From Nitrobacter sp047149785 (GTDB taxonomy: Bacteria > Pseudomonadota > Alphaproteobacteria > Rhizobiales > Xanthobacteraceae): a stretch of 64,000 nucleotides of DNA. The stretch spans positions 3,472,001-3,536,000 of the forward strand of contig NZ_BAAGBE010000001.1 in the NCBI RefSeq assembly GCF_047149785.1, in the 5' to 3' direction. The translations under genes and the position numbers were made by a program. The notes under the pieces were generated by a model. The model had not been told where the DNA came from, searched no databases, and worked only from the letters and a program-made list of their open reading frames with translations. Below are positions 55,070 through 63,132 of this stretch, one piece after another (the stretch's first letter is position 1; each line of letters opens with the position of its first letter).

Positions 55070-55947
55070 GCGACCGTCTTCTTCGCCGCGAGCTTGAGGT
55101 CATCAGGATCGGCGATACGGATCGTCACGGCACCCGCCGTCAACGCAATCCCGGCCTCGATCGCGTCCGCGGCGCGATCCAGCCGCAACAGCGCAAGCCC
55201 ATGGCCCGCGGCCGACGAGCCCATGGTGCCCACCGGTTTGTCCGCCGCGACGACGGCCGTGCCGGCCTCCGGCGCGCCATCGTCGAAAAGCACGCGCACG
55301 ATCCGGCTGCGCGCGGTGCCGCGATGCTCCATGCGCGACACGACTTCCTGGCCGACATAGCAGCCCTTGTCGAAATCGACGCCGTGCAGCCGGTCCATGT
55401 TGGCTTCATGCGGAAAGGCGTCGCCGAACGTGAAATCGGCGCCGCCGCTCGGCACGCCGGCTGCGATCCGGTGGGCCTCATAGTCGGAGCTTTCGACCAG
55501 TTCGGCGCCGATCACGGTGGCCGCCCGGGCCGCGAGGTCCTGCGGTGCGAGAATGCGCCAGCCGAGCTTGTCGCTGCGCGGGTCGGCGAAGGTCAGGTCC
55601 GGCTTCATGGCGGGTTCTCCGTCCCAGGCCGCCAGCACGCCGAGCGTGCTGGAGATGTTGTCGACCGTCACCTTGGCGCGCAGCTTGTAGAAGCCGAGCT
55701 TGGTCGCAAGCGGTTGCGCCAGCGGCAGCGGGCAGTCGATCAGAAAGCCGCCGCCATGGCCGGGCTGCGCTTCGGTGATGAGGAAATCGAAGGTGATCTT
55801 GCCCTGCGGCGTCAGCAGCGCGCCGAACCGCCCGAGCCCCGGCTGGACCTTGGTCACATCGGTGGTCACGAGACCGTTGAGAAAATTGCGTGCGTCGTCG
55901 CCGCTGACCTTGACCACCCCCCGGTCGGGAAGAAACGCTGCTTTCAT
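55066..55947 (-). CDS. ygfZ: Folate-binding Fe-S cluster assembly protein YgfZ
   Basis: From the ATG at 55947 the 293-residue protein begins MKAAFLPDRGVVKVSGDDAR followed by NFLNGL, and has the family motif KGCYVGQE at about residue 195, then VVSRMEHRGTARSRIVRVLF. YgfZ/IbaG-type proteins bind folate and help mature some Fe-S enzymes. The open frame continues far upstream, but that part is only the antisense shadow of dihydroorotase. It is divergent from the dihydroorotase gene, with about 170 bp between them. Confidence 0.93.
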   Translation of the reverse strand: MKAAFLPDRGVVKVSGDDARNFLNGLVTTDVTKVQPGLGRFGALLTPQGKITFDFLITEAQPGHGGGFLIDCPLPLAQPLATKLGFYKLRAKVTVDNISSTLGVLAAWDGEPAMKPDLTFADPRSDKLGWRILAPQDLAARAATVIGAELVESSDYEAHRIAAGVPSGGADFTFGDAFPHEANMDRLHGVDFDKGCYVGQEVVSRMEHRGTARSRIVRVLFDDGAPEAGTAVVAADKPVGTMGSSAAGHGLALLRLDRAADAIEAGIALTAGAVTIRIADPDDLKLAAKKTVA

Positions 55948-56118
55948 GACACTATCTCTTGGCCGGGCATTGTTGTCTTGGCGGGTCTTGCGCAGTACCC
56001 CGGGGAAACCTGCGTGCCGATTTCGCTTCGCAACGTAAGCCGCTAAGGTGCCGGCAACAAGGGTCCGCATGGCGCTGCGGCGTGCGGAAAAAGCTGTCGG
56101 AAACGATGATCGGAACAA

Positions 56119-57453
56119 ATGGCCAAGACATTTGACGTGATTCTCAGAGCGGGCACCATCGTCAATCAGGACGGCGAGGGGATCGGCGACATCGGCGTTT
56201 CCGGCGGCCGCATCGCCGCCATCGGCGGATTGGGCCACGCCGACGCCGGCGAGGTGATCGACTGCCGGGGACTGCATGTCCTGCCCGGCGTCATCGATAC
56301 CCAGGTGCATTTCCGCGAGCCGGGACTCACTCACAAGGAAGACCTCGAAACCGGCTCGCGCAGCGCCGTGATGGGCGGCGTGACAGCAGTATTCGAGATG
56401 CCGAACACCAATCCCCTGACGGTGACGGCGGAAACCTTCGCCGCGAAGATGAAGGCGGCGCACCATCGCATGCATTGCGACTTCGCCTTCTTCATCGGCG
56501 GCACCCGCGACAACGTGCGGGACCTGCCGGAACTGGAGCGCGCGCCGGGCTGCGCCGGGGTCAAGGTGTTCGTCGGATCGTCCACCGGCGCGCTGCTGGT
56601 CGAGGACGACGACGGCCTGCGAAAAATCTTCAACGTGATCCGCCGCCGCGCCTCGTTCCACGCCGAGGACGAATACCGCCTCAACGACCGCAAGGGGTTG
56701 CGTATCGAGGGCGATCCGCGCTCGCATCCGGTGTGGCGCGACGAGACCGCCGCGCTCAAGGCGACGCAGCGGCTTGTCAGCCTCGCCCGCGAGACCGGAA
56801 AGCGCATTCACGTGCTGCATATCTCGACCAAGGAAGAGATCGAGTATCTGCGCGACCACAAGGACGTGGCGTCCTGCGAGGCGACGCCGCACCATCTCAC
56901 GATGGTCGCGCCCGCCTGCTACGAGCGGCTCGGCACGCTGGCGCAGATGAACCCGCCGGTGCGCAATGCCGCGCATCGCGCAGGCATCTGGAACGGCATC
57001 AAGCAAGGCATCGTCGACGTGCTCGGCTCCGATCACGCGCCGCACACGCTGGAGGAGAAGCAGAAAGCCTATCCCGCCTCGCCCTCGGGCATGACCGGCG
57101 TGCAGACGCTGGTGCCCGTGATGCTGGATCACGTCAATGCGGACCGGCTGTCGCTGGCGCGCTTTGTCGATCTCACCAGCGCCGGACCGGCGCGGCTTTT
57201 CAACATCGCCTGCAAGGGCCGGATCGCGGCCGGCTTTGACGCCGACTTCACGGTGGTCGATCTCAAGCGGAGCGAGACCATCACCAACGAGTGGGTGGCC
57301 TCGCGCGCGAGCTGGACGCCCTATGACGGCGTCGAGGTGACGGGCTGGCCGGTCGGCACCTTCGTGCGCGGCCGCCGCGTGATGTGGCAGGGCGAATTGA
57401 CGACGCCATCCGCGGGCGAACCGGTGCGCTTTCTGGAGACGCTCAAGGCATAG
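56119..57453 (+). CDS. pyrC: Dihydroorotase, class I
   Basis: The 444-residue amidohydrolase has the metal-binding VIDTQVHFREPGLTHKEDL, EMPNTNPLT, VKVFVGSSTGALLVEDD (probable carbamylated Lys site), HVLHISTKEEIEYL, ATPHHLTMV and the Asp of VLGSDHAPHTLEEK. It closes carbamoyl-aspartate to dihydroorotate in pyrimidine synthesis. Allantoinase and hydantoinase are close relatives, but PNTNP plus SDHAPH fit dihydroorotase. Divergent from ygfZ; no pyrB neighbour here. Confidence 0.9.
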   Translation: MAKTFDVILRAGTIVNQDGEGIGDIGVSGGRIAAIGGLGHADAGEVIDCRGLHVLPGVIDTQVHFREPGLTHKEDLETGSRSAVMGGVTAVFEMPNTNPLTVTAETFAAKMKAAHHRMHCDFAFFIGGTRDNVRDLPELERAPGCAGVKVFVGSSTGALLVEDDDGLRKIFNVIRRRASFHAEDEYRLNDRKGLRIEGDPRSHPVWRDETAALKATQRLVSLARETGKRIHVLHISTKEEIEYLRDHKDVASCEATPHHLTMVAPACYERLGTLAQMNPPVRNAAHRAGIWNGIKQGIVDVLGSDHAPHTLEEKQKAYPASPSGMTGVQTLVPVMLDHVNADRLSLARFVDLTSAGPARLFNIACKGRIAAGFDADFTVVDLKRSETITNEWVASRASWTPYDGVEVTGWPVGTFVRGRRVMWQGELTTPSAGEPVRFLETLKA

Positions 57454-57471
57454 CGAGGGCTGCAATCCCGG

Positions 57472-57564
57472 ACGTCATCATCCGCGAAGCCGGATCATCC
57501 AGTATTGCAGAGCGCTGAGGTGGGCTGGAATATCGTCATCGCCCGGTCGGGCCGGGCGATGACG
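57472..57564. repeat. Palindromic repeat with GTCATCATCCG and GGGCGATGACG ends
   Basis: It contains GCGAAGCCGGATCATCCAG and a CATCGCCCGG / CCGGGCGATG hairpin. The GGATCATCCG core is also part of the duplicated blocks at 16588 and 18251. It lies after dihydroorotase, before a convergent small gene. Confidence 0.65.
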
Positions 57565-57579
57565 GCGGCGGATGAATAG

Positions 57580-57846
57580 CTACTGCTTCGCCAGAGCGAT
57601 CGAGAATTCGCCGTTGCGGACGCGGCTTGCAAGACCTTCGACGAAATTCGCCACGGCATCTTCGCCATAGGTGCCGACGAGTTCCGCGAAGGCCGCGAAC
57701 AGGCTGGCCTGCGCCAGGCAGTCACCATCGACCCCGTCGTGCCGCGCCTCCGCCCACGCTTCGTTAAGGTAACTCAGCGCAGCCTGTTTCTGCTCCTGAT
57801 CGGGCAGCGAGTCGCGGGCCGGGCTGAAGGTAAATGGCGGGCGCAT
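57580..57846 (-). CDS. Conserved small hypothetical protein
   Basis: The 88-residue protein is helical and soluble (SYLNEAWAEARHDGVDGDCL, then FAAFAELVGTYGEDAVANFV). It has no signal peptide or membrane segment and the function is not recognised. The end-to-end coding pattern and conservation-like composition support a real gene, and it resembles small proteins conserved in Bradyrhizobium relatives. It converges on dihydroorotase. Confidence 0.7.
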   Translation of the reverse strand: MRPPFTFSPARDSLPDQEQKQAALSYLNEAWAEARHDGVDGDCLAQASLFAAFAELVGTYGEDAVANFVEGLASRVRNGEFSIALAKQ

Positions 57847-58003
57847 GAAAAATCCGGTCGTCTGACGAAACGAAGCGCTTAACGGCCTTGGTTTAGCACG
57901 CGATTCGGTGCTCGACAGCCAGTTCTTTAGGAAAGGTTAACGGACCTCGGCGCATTTGAGTTGGAATTCGGGGCTGTCTGCGAGCGCGAGAGCACGACGC
58001 CGG

Positions 58004-58381
58004 TCAGTTCGCGTATCTGGCGGTCAGGTTGCGGGCAATCTTCGCGCCTTCCGCGATATAGCGGCGGATCGCGACATTGGCGGCCGGGGTGCATACCCGG
58101 TAGGTCTGCTGGAACCCGGCGTAGCCGCGGTTGAAGCCTGCGATCATCCTGGCGCGGCGTTCGCCGGTGGGCGTCTCCGCGTCGACCAGGGCCTGCATTT
58201 CATTGCGCCATTTGGCGCCTTCATTGGCGCCGCAGATGCCGCGCAGATAGTGCAGCGTGCCGAGGATCTCGGCCAGCCGCTGCAGGTCGGCATCGAACGG
58301 CGCAGCCCCTTCCTGCCCGCGCGCGGGCAACGCGCAGCAGATCGCAGTCAGAACAACAACGGCAAAAACCGGTTTGCGCAT
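58004..58381 (-). CDS. TIGR02301-family exported protein
   Basis: From the ATG at 58381 the 125-residue protein has a signal peptide (MRKPVFAVVVLTAICCALPA) and a helical domain with LQRLAEILGTLHYLRGICGA, MIAGFNRGYAGFQQTYRVCT and a conserved Cys pair. The pattern fits TIGR02301, an alphaproteobacterial family of unknown function. The 26-codon upstream extension is basic and lacks signal character. Confidence 0.75.
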   Translation of the reverse strand: MRKPVFAVVVLTAICCALPARGQEGAAPFDADLQRLAEILGTLHYLRGICGANEGAKWRNEMQALVDAETPTGERRARMIAGFNRGYAGFQQTYRVCTPAANVAIRRYIAEGAKIARNLTARYAN

Positions 58382-58469
58382 AAAGAACCCAGAACCATCG
58401 TGATATGCCTTTTCAATGCGATGGAAGCAAGGCAGCGGTGGTCGGCGGACAGCTTTCAAAGACTGCGGC

Positions 58470-58895
58470 TTACGCCGCGATGAGCCGCCGCGCCGAATCG
58501 ATGATGCTTTGCAGCCCTTCGGTGACCTGCAAATCGTCCGGCAGGTCCGGCGCGAGCCAACTGAAGCCGTCGAGTTCGTCGCTCAGGACGGGCTCGCCGC
58601 CGACCCAGCGCGCCGCGAACGCCATCACCACGAAATGCCCGTGGGAGGGCTTGGCCGGAAGCACCTCGCGCCAGCCCGCGGGACCGACGATCTCGATCCT
58701 CAGCCCGGTTTCCTCCGCCACCTCGCGATGCAGCGCCGTCGTCATGGTCTCGCCGAATTCGACGCGGCCGCCGGGCAGCGAATGCAAGCCCTTGCCGGGC
58801 GGCCGGGCACGGCGCACCAGCAAAACCTTGCCGTCGCGAAAGATCGCGGCGCTGACGGCGAGCCGGGGAGTTTGGCAAGGCTCGGGCGACGGCAT
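58470..58895 (-). CDS. NUDIX hydrolase
   Basis: The 141-residue protein has a full Nudix box, GRVEFGETMTTALHREVAEE followed by TGL, after LHSLPGG. It hydrolyses a nucleoside diphosphate linked to another group. NUDT/ADP-ribose type is likely but not decided by sequence. Its start overlaps the stop of the next upstream gene by one base (TGATG), so the two are coupled. Confidence 0.9.
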   Translation of the reverse strand: MPSPEPCQTPRLAVSAAIFRDGKVLLVRRARPPGKGLHSLPGGRVEFGETMTTALHREVAEETGLRIEIVGPAGWREVLPAKPSHGHFVVMAFAARWVGGEPVLSDELDGFSWLAPDLPDDLQVTEGLQSIIDSARRLIAA

Positions 58896-59404
58896 CAGTG
58901 GTTCATGATGTAATCGACGTCGGTTTCGCCACGCTCGCCGTTGATGACGCCGCCAGCGAGCGTGACCAGCGGCTTGATCCAGTTCGTCGCCTGAATGGCG
59001 AGGATCGCGCGGGTTTTGTCCTGGCGGACGCCTTTCATCGCTGACGCCACGGCGGTCAGGATGGTCGTCATGTCGTCGGTCAGCTTGTCGAACTGAGTGC
59101 GAATGTCGGGTTCGGCCTGTTCATAAGCCTCGATCGCGAGATCGCGGGCCTTGAAGTTCGAGGCCGTGAAGTGCTCCGGATAGGTCCGTGGTTGCCAGTC
59201 CAGGAAATCTGCGGCGCACTCTGGCATGTCCGGGATCATCTCGAGCAGCATGATGGCTTCGTTGAAATGATTGAGATAGTCGGTTGCGAGACCGGTTCGC
59301 GGGTTGATGTTGGCAGCCGCGAGCATGGCCTGCCAACCGGCCCTGTCGAGGTCGATCCGTTTGGCGGTTGAAATGCGGAATGGTTTGCTCGACGCCGATG
59401 CCAT
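58895..59404 (-). CDS. Hypothetical helical protein, coupled to the NUDIX gene
   Basis: The 169-residue protein is soluble and mostly helical (LNHFNEAIMLLEMIPDMPEC, FDKLTDDMTTILTAVASAMK) with no signal peptide. I do not recognise a named family. It is translationally coupled to the NUDIX hydrolase downstream and divergent from the SRAP gene. Confidence 0.75.
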   Translation of the reverse strand: MASASSKPFRISTAKRIDLDRAGWQAMLAAANINPRTGLATDYLNHFNEAIMLLEMIPDMPECAADFLDWQPRTYPEHFTASNFKARDLAIEAYEQAEPDIRTQFDKLTDDMTTILTAVASAMKGVRQDKTRAILAIQATNWIKPLVTLAGGVINGERGETDVDYIMNH

Positions 59405-59468
59405 TGGTTGCAGTGTTAGACTTTCCGATTAATACCAGTTGAATTTCTCACCTCCGGAACACAACAAA

Positions 59469-60236
59469 ATGTGCGGACGCTATGTGATCCTGTCGCCGCC
59501 GGAGGCGATTCGCCGGGCGTTTGACTACGCCGAGCAGCCGAATTTCCCGCCACGGTACAATATTGCGCCGACGCAGCCGGTTCCGGCCGTCGTTCTGGAA
59601 AATGGAGGCCGGCATTTCCGCCTGATGCGATGGGGCCTGATTCCGGCCTGGGTCAAGGATCCCCGGCAGTTCGCGCTTCTCATCAACGCTCGCACCGAGA
59701 CGGTGCTGGACAAGCCTGCGTTCAAGAACGCAATGAAAAGGCGGCGCTGCCTGCTTCCGGCCGACGGATATTACGAATGGCATCAATCGGAGGGACGCAA
59801 GCGGCCGCTCTTCATCCGGCCGCGCAACGGCGGAATGATCGCCTTCGCAGGGCTTTCCGAGACCTGGGCCGGGCCGAACGGCGAGGAACTCGATACGGTG
59901 GCCATCGTCACAACGGCATCGCATGGCGAACTCGCTGCCCTGCATCCGCGGGTGCCGGTGACGATCGCGCCTGCGGATTATGCACGCTGGCTCGACGGCA
60001 ATGCTGCCGATGCCGGAGAGGCCGTGTCGTTGCTGCGCGCGCCGGGAGACGGCGAATTCGTCTGGCATGAAGTCTCGACGCGCGTGAACCGAGTCGCCAA
60101 CGATGACGCGCAATTGGTGCTGCCGATCTCTGTGGAGCAGGCGGAGGCCGAGGCGACGAAGGCGATGAAGCCAGCCGCGGTTCGCAAGGCCACGCGCGCC
60201 GTCTCCGGCGATGACGGCCAGGGCTCGTTGTTTTGA
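59469..60236 (+). CDS. SOS response-associated peptidase family protein (SRAP/YedK/HMCES)
   Basis: The 255-residue protein starts MCGRYVILSPPEAIRRAF, so Cys2 becomes the N-terminal nucleophile after Met removal. The SRAP motifs are present: YNIAPTQPVPAV, MRWGLIPAWVKDP, LINARTET, LPADGYYEWH (catalytic Glu) and HPRVPVTI (catalytic His). Such proteins form a covalent crosslink with abasic sites in single-stranded DNA, shielding them. The upstream TTG extension is not used, because it would bury Cys2. The C-terminal 40 residues are a disordered extension. Confidence 0.93.
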   Translation: MCGRYVILSPPEAIRRAFDYAEQPNFPPRYNIAPTQPVPAVVLENGGRHFRLMRWGLIPAWVKDPRQFALLINARTETVLDKPAFKNAMKRRRCLLPADGYYEWHQSEGRKRPLFIRPRNGGMIAFAGLSETWAGPNGEELDTVAIVTTASHGELAALHPRVPVTIAPADYARWLDGNAADAGEAVSLLRAPGDGEFVWHEVSTRVNRVANDDAQLVLPISVEQAEAEATKAMKPAAVRKATRAVSGDDGQGSLF

Positions 60237-60279
60237 CGGACGACCGTGGGGTCTCGGGCGCGCCGGCTCGCGCGGGCGC

Positions 60280-61716
60280 TCACAGCACCTTGCCCGGATT
60301 CATGATGCCGAGCGGATCGAGCAGCGCCTTGATGCCGCGCATCACTTCGATCGCCGTCTTGTCTTTCACGCCGGGCAGGTCATCGCGCTTCAGCACGCCG
60401 ATGCCGTGCTCGGCGGAGATCGACCCGCCCATCCGCAGTGCGATGGCGAAGACCACGGCATTGACCTCGTGCCAGCGGCCGAGAAATTCCTGCGCCGTCG
60501 TTCCGGTCGCGGGCTGGCTGACGTTGTAGTGGATGTTGCCGTCGCCGAGATGGCCGAAGGCGACCGGGCGCGCGCCGGGAATGAGCTTCGTCACGGCGGC
60601 ATCCGCCTCGGCGATGAAGGCGGGCACCGCGGCGACCGGCACCGAGATGTCGTGCTTGATCGAGCCGCCCTCCGGCTTCTGCGCCATCGGGATCACCTCG
60701 CGCAGTTTCCACAGCGCCGCGCGCTGCTGGAGACTGGCCGCGATCGCCGCATCCTTGACGGCACCATCCGCCGCGCCCCGCCCCAGAATGGCTTCAAGGG
60801 TCGCGGCCGCGTCGTCGCGCGACGACGAGATTTCCATCAGGATGTACCAGGGATGGCGGTGGGTAAGCGGATCGCGGATATCGGAGCCGTGTTTGATGCA
60901 GATATCGACGCAGATTTCGGCGATCAGTTCGAAGCCGGTCAGGTTGTCGGCGGCTTCGGCCTGCGAAATGGCCAGCAGTCTCAAGGCATCGGCCGGCGAC
61001 GTCAGGCCGACGAAAGCGGTCGCCACCGCGCGCGGTCGCGGAAACAGTTTCAGGACCGCGGCGGTGATGATGCCGAGCGTGCCCTCCGCGCCGATGAACA
61101 GGTTGCGCAAGTCGTAGCCGGTATTGTCCTTTTTCAGTTTCGACAGACCGTTGAGGATGCGCCCGTCGGCGAGCACCACCTCGAGGCCGAGCGCCATGTC
61201 GCGCGCCACGCCGAAGGCCAGCGCGCCGGTGCCGCCCGCATTGGTCGAGAGATTGCCGCCGATGGTGCAGCTTCCTTCCGCGCCGAGCGACAGCGGAAAC
61301 AGGCGGTCGACCTCGCCGGCGCGCTGCTGGACGATCTGCAGCACCGCGCCGGCTTCGACCGTCATGGTGTTGGAGGCGGTATCGATCTCGCGGATTTTAT
61401 CCATCCGCCGGGTCGAGACCACCACCTCGCCATGATGCGGCGTCTGTCCGCCGACGAGGCCGGTATTGCCGCCCTGCGGCACCAGCGCGATCCGGTGCTC
61501 GGTCGCCAGCCTGCAGATCGCGGACACCTCCGCCGTCGATGCCGGACGCAGCACCAGCGGAGAGCGTCCGTGAAACAGGTTGCGCTGCTCGGTGAGGTAT
61601 GGCGCCAGCTCGTCAGCGTCGGTCACCGCATATTTGTCGCCGACGATCGATGCAAAGCGCGCGATCAGATCGGGCGACAGCGGTGGCGATGCGGATCTTG
61701 GCGGAACGATGGTCAT
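60280..61716 (-). CDS. FAD-binding oxidoreductase (D-lactate / D-2-hydroxyglutarate dehydrogenase type)
   Basis: The 478-residue protein has a PCMH-type FAD domain (VPQGGNTGLVGGQTPHHGEV, GSCTIGGNLSTNAGGTGALA then FGVARDMALGLEVVLADG) and an FAD-linked oxidase C-terminal domain with VAFGHLGDGNIHYNV and SAEHGIGVLKRDDLPGVKD. This architecture oxidises 2-hydroxy acids, with D-2-hydroxyglutarate or D-lactate the usual substrates. Which of these is not decidable here. It is convergent with SRAP. Confidence 0.9.
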   Translation of the reverse strand: MTIVPPRSASPPLSPDLIARFASIVGDKYAVTDADELAPYLTEQRNLFHGRSPLVLRPASTAEVSAICRLATEHRIALVPQGGNTGLVGGQTPHHGEVVVSTRRMDKIREIDTASNTMTVEAGAVLQIVQQRAGEVDRLFPLSLGAEGSCTIGGNLSTNAGGTGALAFGVARDMALGLEVVLADGRILNGLSKLKKDNTGYDLRNLFIGAEGTLGIITAAVLKLFPRPRAVATAFVGLTSPADALRLLAISQAEAADNLTGFELIAEICVDICIKHGSDIRDPLTHRHPWYILMEISSSRDDAAATLEAILGRGAADGAVKDAAIAASLQQRAALWKLREVIPMAQKPEGGSIKHDISVPVAAVPAFIAEADAAVTKLIPGARPVAFGHLGDGNIHYNVSQPATGTTAQEFLGRWHEVNAVVFAIALRMGGSISAEHGIGVLKRDDLPGVKDKTAIEVMRGIKALLDPLGIMNPGKVL

Positions 61717-61756
61717 GGCGCGTCAGGTGTCCGATGGATTGGACGATGTGTCCATT

Positions 61757-61860
61757 AAAGCGTTTTCGAGCGAAGTGGCTGCCGGTTCGCGTAAAGAAAA
61801 CGCGTCAAAACAAAAACATAGAGTCTGCTTCTGATTCCATCAGAAGCGGAAAGGCTTTAG
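61757..61860. repeat. Dispersed repeat with GCGTTTTCGAGCGAAG core
   Basis: AAAGCGTTTTCGAGCGAAGT, then GTAAAGAAAACGCGTCAAAA, and a tail GATTCCATCAGAAGCGGAAA. It matches 37727-37848 over most of its length and the shorter reverse copy at 29170-29220. It lies between the oxidoreductase promoter side and the Sua5 gene. Confidence 0.7.
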
Positions 61861-62843
61861 TCTTGCGGCGCGGCGGCGCGACGCAGCCGGTCGTTGATGG
61901 CTTCTCCGAGTCCATGGTCGGGGACCGGCATCACCGCGATGGTCCGCGCGCCGCTGGCGTCGAGGGCGCGAAGATAGCCGAAAAGATTGGCGGCGGCCTC
62001 CTTGAGATCGCCACGCTCGGACAGGTTCATCACCGCAGTCGCGGTCTCGCTGCCCGCGAGAGCGGCCGGACCGAAGGCCAGCAGCGCCTCGCCGCGTGAA
62101 AGGCTCGTGGCATCGAGGCGGACCTTGGCGCGCGGCGCGTAGTGCGAGGCCAGCATCCCGGACGCCGGCGGTCGTCCGTCGATCGCGCCGGAATCGGGTC
62201 GCGCCAGCGGACTACCGAGCACGCGCTCGATGTCGGCGCGAGGAATTCCGCCGGGACGCAGCAACGTCGGGGATGCGAAACAGCCGACGATGGTGGATTC
62301 GACGCCGACCTCGACCGGCCCGCCGTCGACGATCAGGTCGATCCGCCCTGAAAGATCGCTTTGCACATGCGCCGCCGTCGTCGGCGAGACATGGCCGGAC
62401 AGGTTGGCGGACGGCGCAACCACCGCGTCGCCGAACTCGCGCAGGATGGCGCGCGCCACCGGGTGGGCGGGGAGGCGGATTGCAACGGTGTCGAGGCCAG
62501 CCGTGGCAAGTTCGGCCACCGGGCAGTGCGGAGCCTTCGGCAGCACCAGCGTCAGCGGGCCCGGCCAGAACGCGTCAGCGAGCGCAAGCGCCGTGGCATC
62601 GAAACAGGCGATCCGTCGCGCGGCTTCGAGATCGCCGACATGCACGATCAGCGGATTGAAGGCGGGCCTGCCCTTGGCACGGTAGAGCCGTGCGACGGCT
62701 TCCGCGTTGGCGGCGTCGGCGCCGAGCCCGTAGACCGTCTCGGTCGGGAACGCGACCAGTCCGCCGTCGCGGAGCGTGCGAACGGCCGCTGACGCCGCGG
62801 CTTCGCCGGCCGGTCTGATCTGCGTTGTCAATTCCACGGTCAT
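61857..62843 (-). CDS. tsaC: L-threonylcarbamoyladenylate synthase (Sua5-type)
   Basis: The 328-residue protein has a YrdC domain (GGLVAFPTETVYGLGADAAN, KGRPAFNPLIVHV, FWPGPLTLVLPK, APSANLSGHVSPTTAAHVQS) and a C-terminal Sua5 domain after about residue 225 (PASGMLASHYAPRAKVRL, with the SHYAP linker motif). It makes threonylcarbamoyl-AMP for the t6A37 tRNA modification. The two-domain form is the longer Sua5 type. It lies next to tRNA-Pro and is divergent from it. Confidence 0.93.
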   Translation of the reverse strand: MTVELTTQIRPAGEAAASAAVRTLRDGGLVAFPTETVYGLGADAANAEAVARLYRAKGRPAFNPLIVHVGDLEAARRIACFDATALALADAFWPGPLTLVLPKAPHCPVAELATAGLDTVAIRLPAHPVARAILREFGDAVVAPSANLSGHVSPTTAAHVQSDLSGRIDLIVDGGPVEVGVESTIVGCFASPTLLRPGGIPRADIERVLGSPLARPDSGAIDGRPPASGMLASHYAPRAKVRLDATSLSRGEALLAFGPAALAGSETATAVMNLSERGDLKEAAANLFGYLRALDASGARTIAVMPVPDHGLGEAINDRLRRAAAPQD

Positions 62844-62910
62844 CGGAATTTCGGTTCTCGATCCAGCTTCTTGCGGTGCGCGAAACCCGAGGCTATAAGC
62901 CGCGTCTTGT

Positions 62911-62987
62911 CGGAGTGTGGCTCAGCCCGGTAGAGCACTGCGTTCGGGACGCAGGGGTCGCAGGTTCGAATCCTGCCACTCCGACCA
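62911..62987 (+). tRNA. tRNA-Pro (anticodon CGG)
   Basis: The 77-nt sequence folds as a cloverleaf: acceptor CGGAGTG / CACTCCG, D-arm GCTCAGCCCGGTAGAGC, anticodon stem CTGCG-TTCGGGA-CGCAG with CGG at 62945-62947, T-arm GCAGG-TTCGAAT-CCTGC, and an encoded CCA end at 62985-62987. It decodes CCG proline codons, which are frequent in this GC-rich genome. Confidence 0.95.
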
Positions 62988-63132
62988 TTATTTCAATGAC
63001 TTATAGTTTTGATGCCTCGGCCGCGCAACGCAGCCGCGCGACGAATTGACCCGTCATGCATGCTTTTGGCCATATGACGGGCTCCGGTGATCACCGGTCG
63101 ATGGCGGCCAAGGCGCGAACGCGTCGAAACGA

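Noticed and set aside
55948..57465. Upstream extension of the ygfZ frame to 799 codons
   Set aside because: The extension is wholly antisense to dihydroorotase and has no recognisable domain. YgfZ starts with its conserved MKAAFLPDRG at 55947.
62988..63132. Attachment site or integrase remnant next to tRNA-Pro
   Set aside because: No copy of the tRNA 3' end and no integrase-like frame were seen in the flanking sequence.
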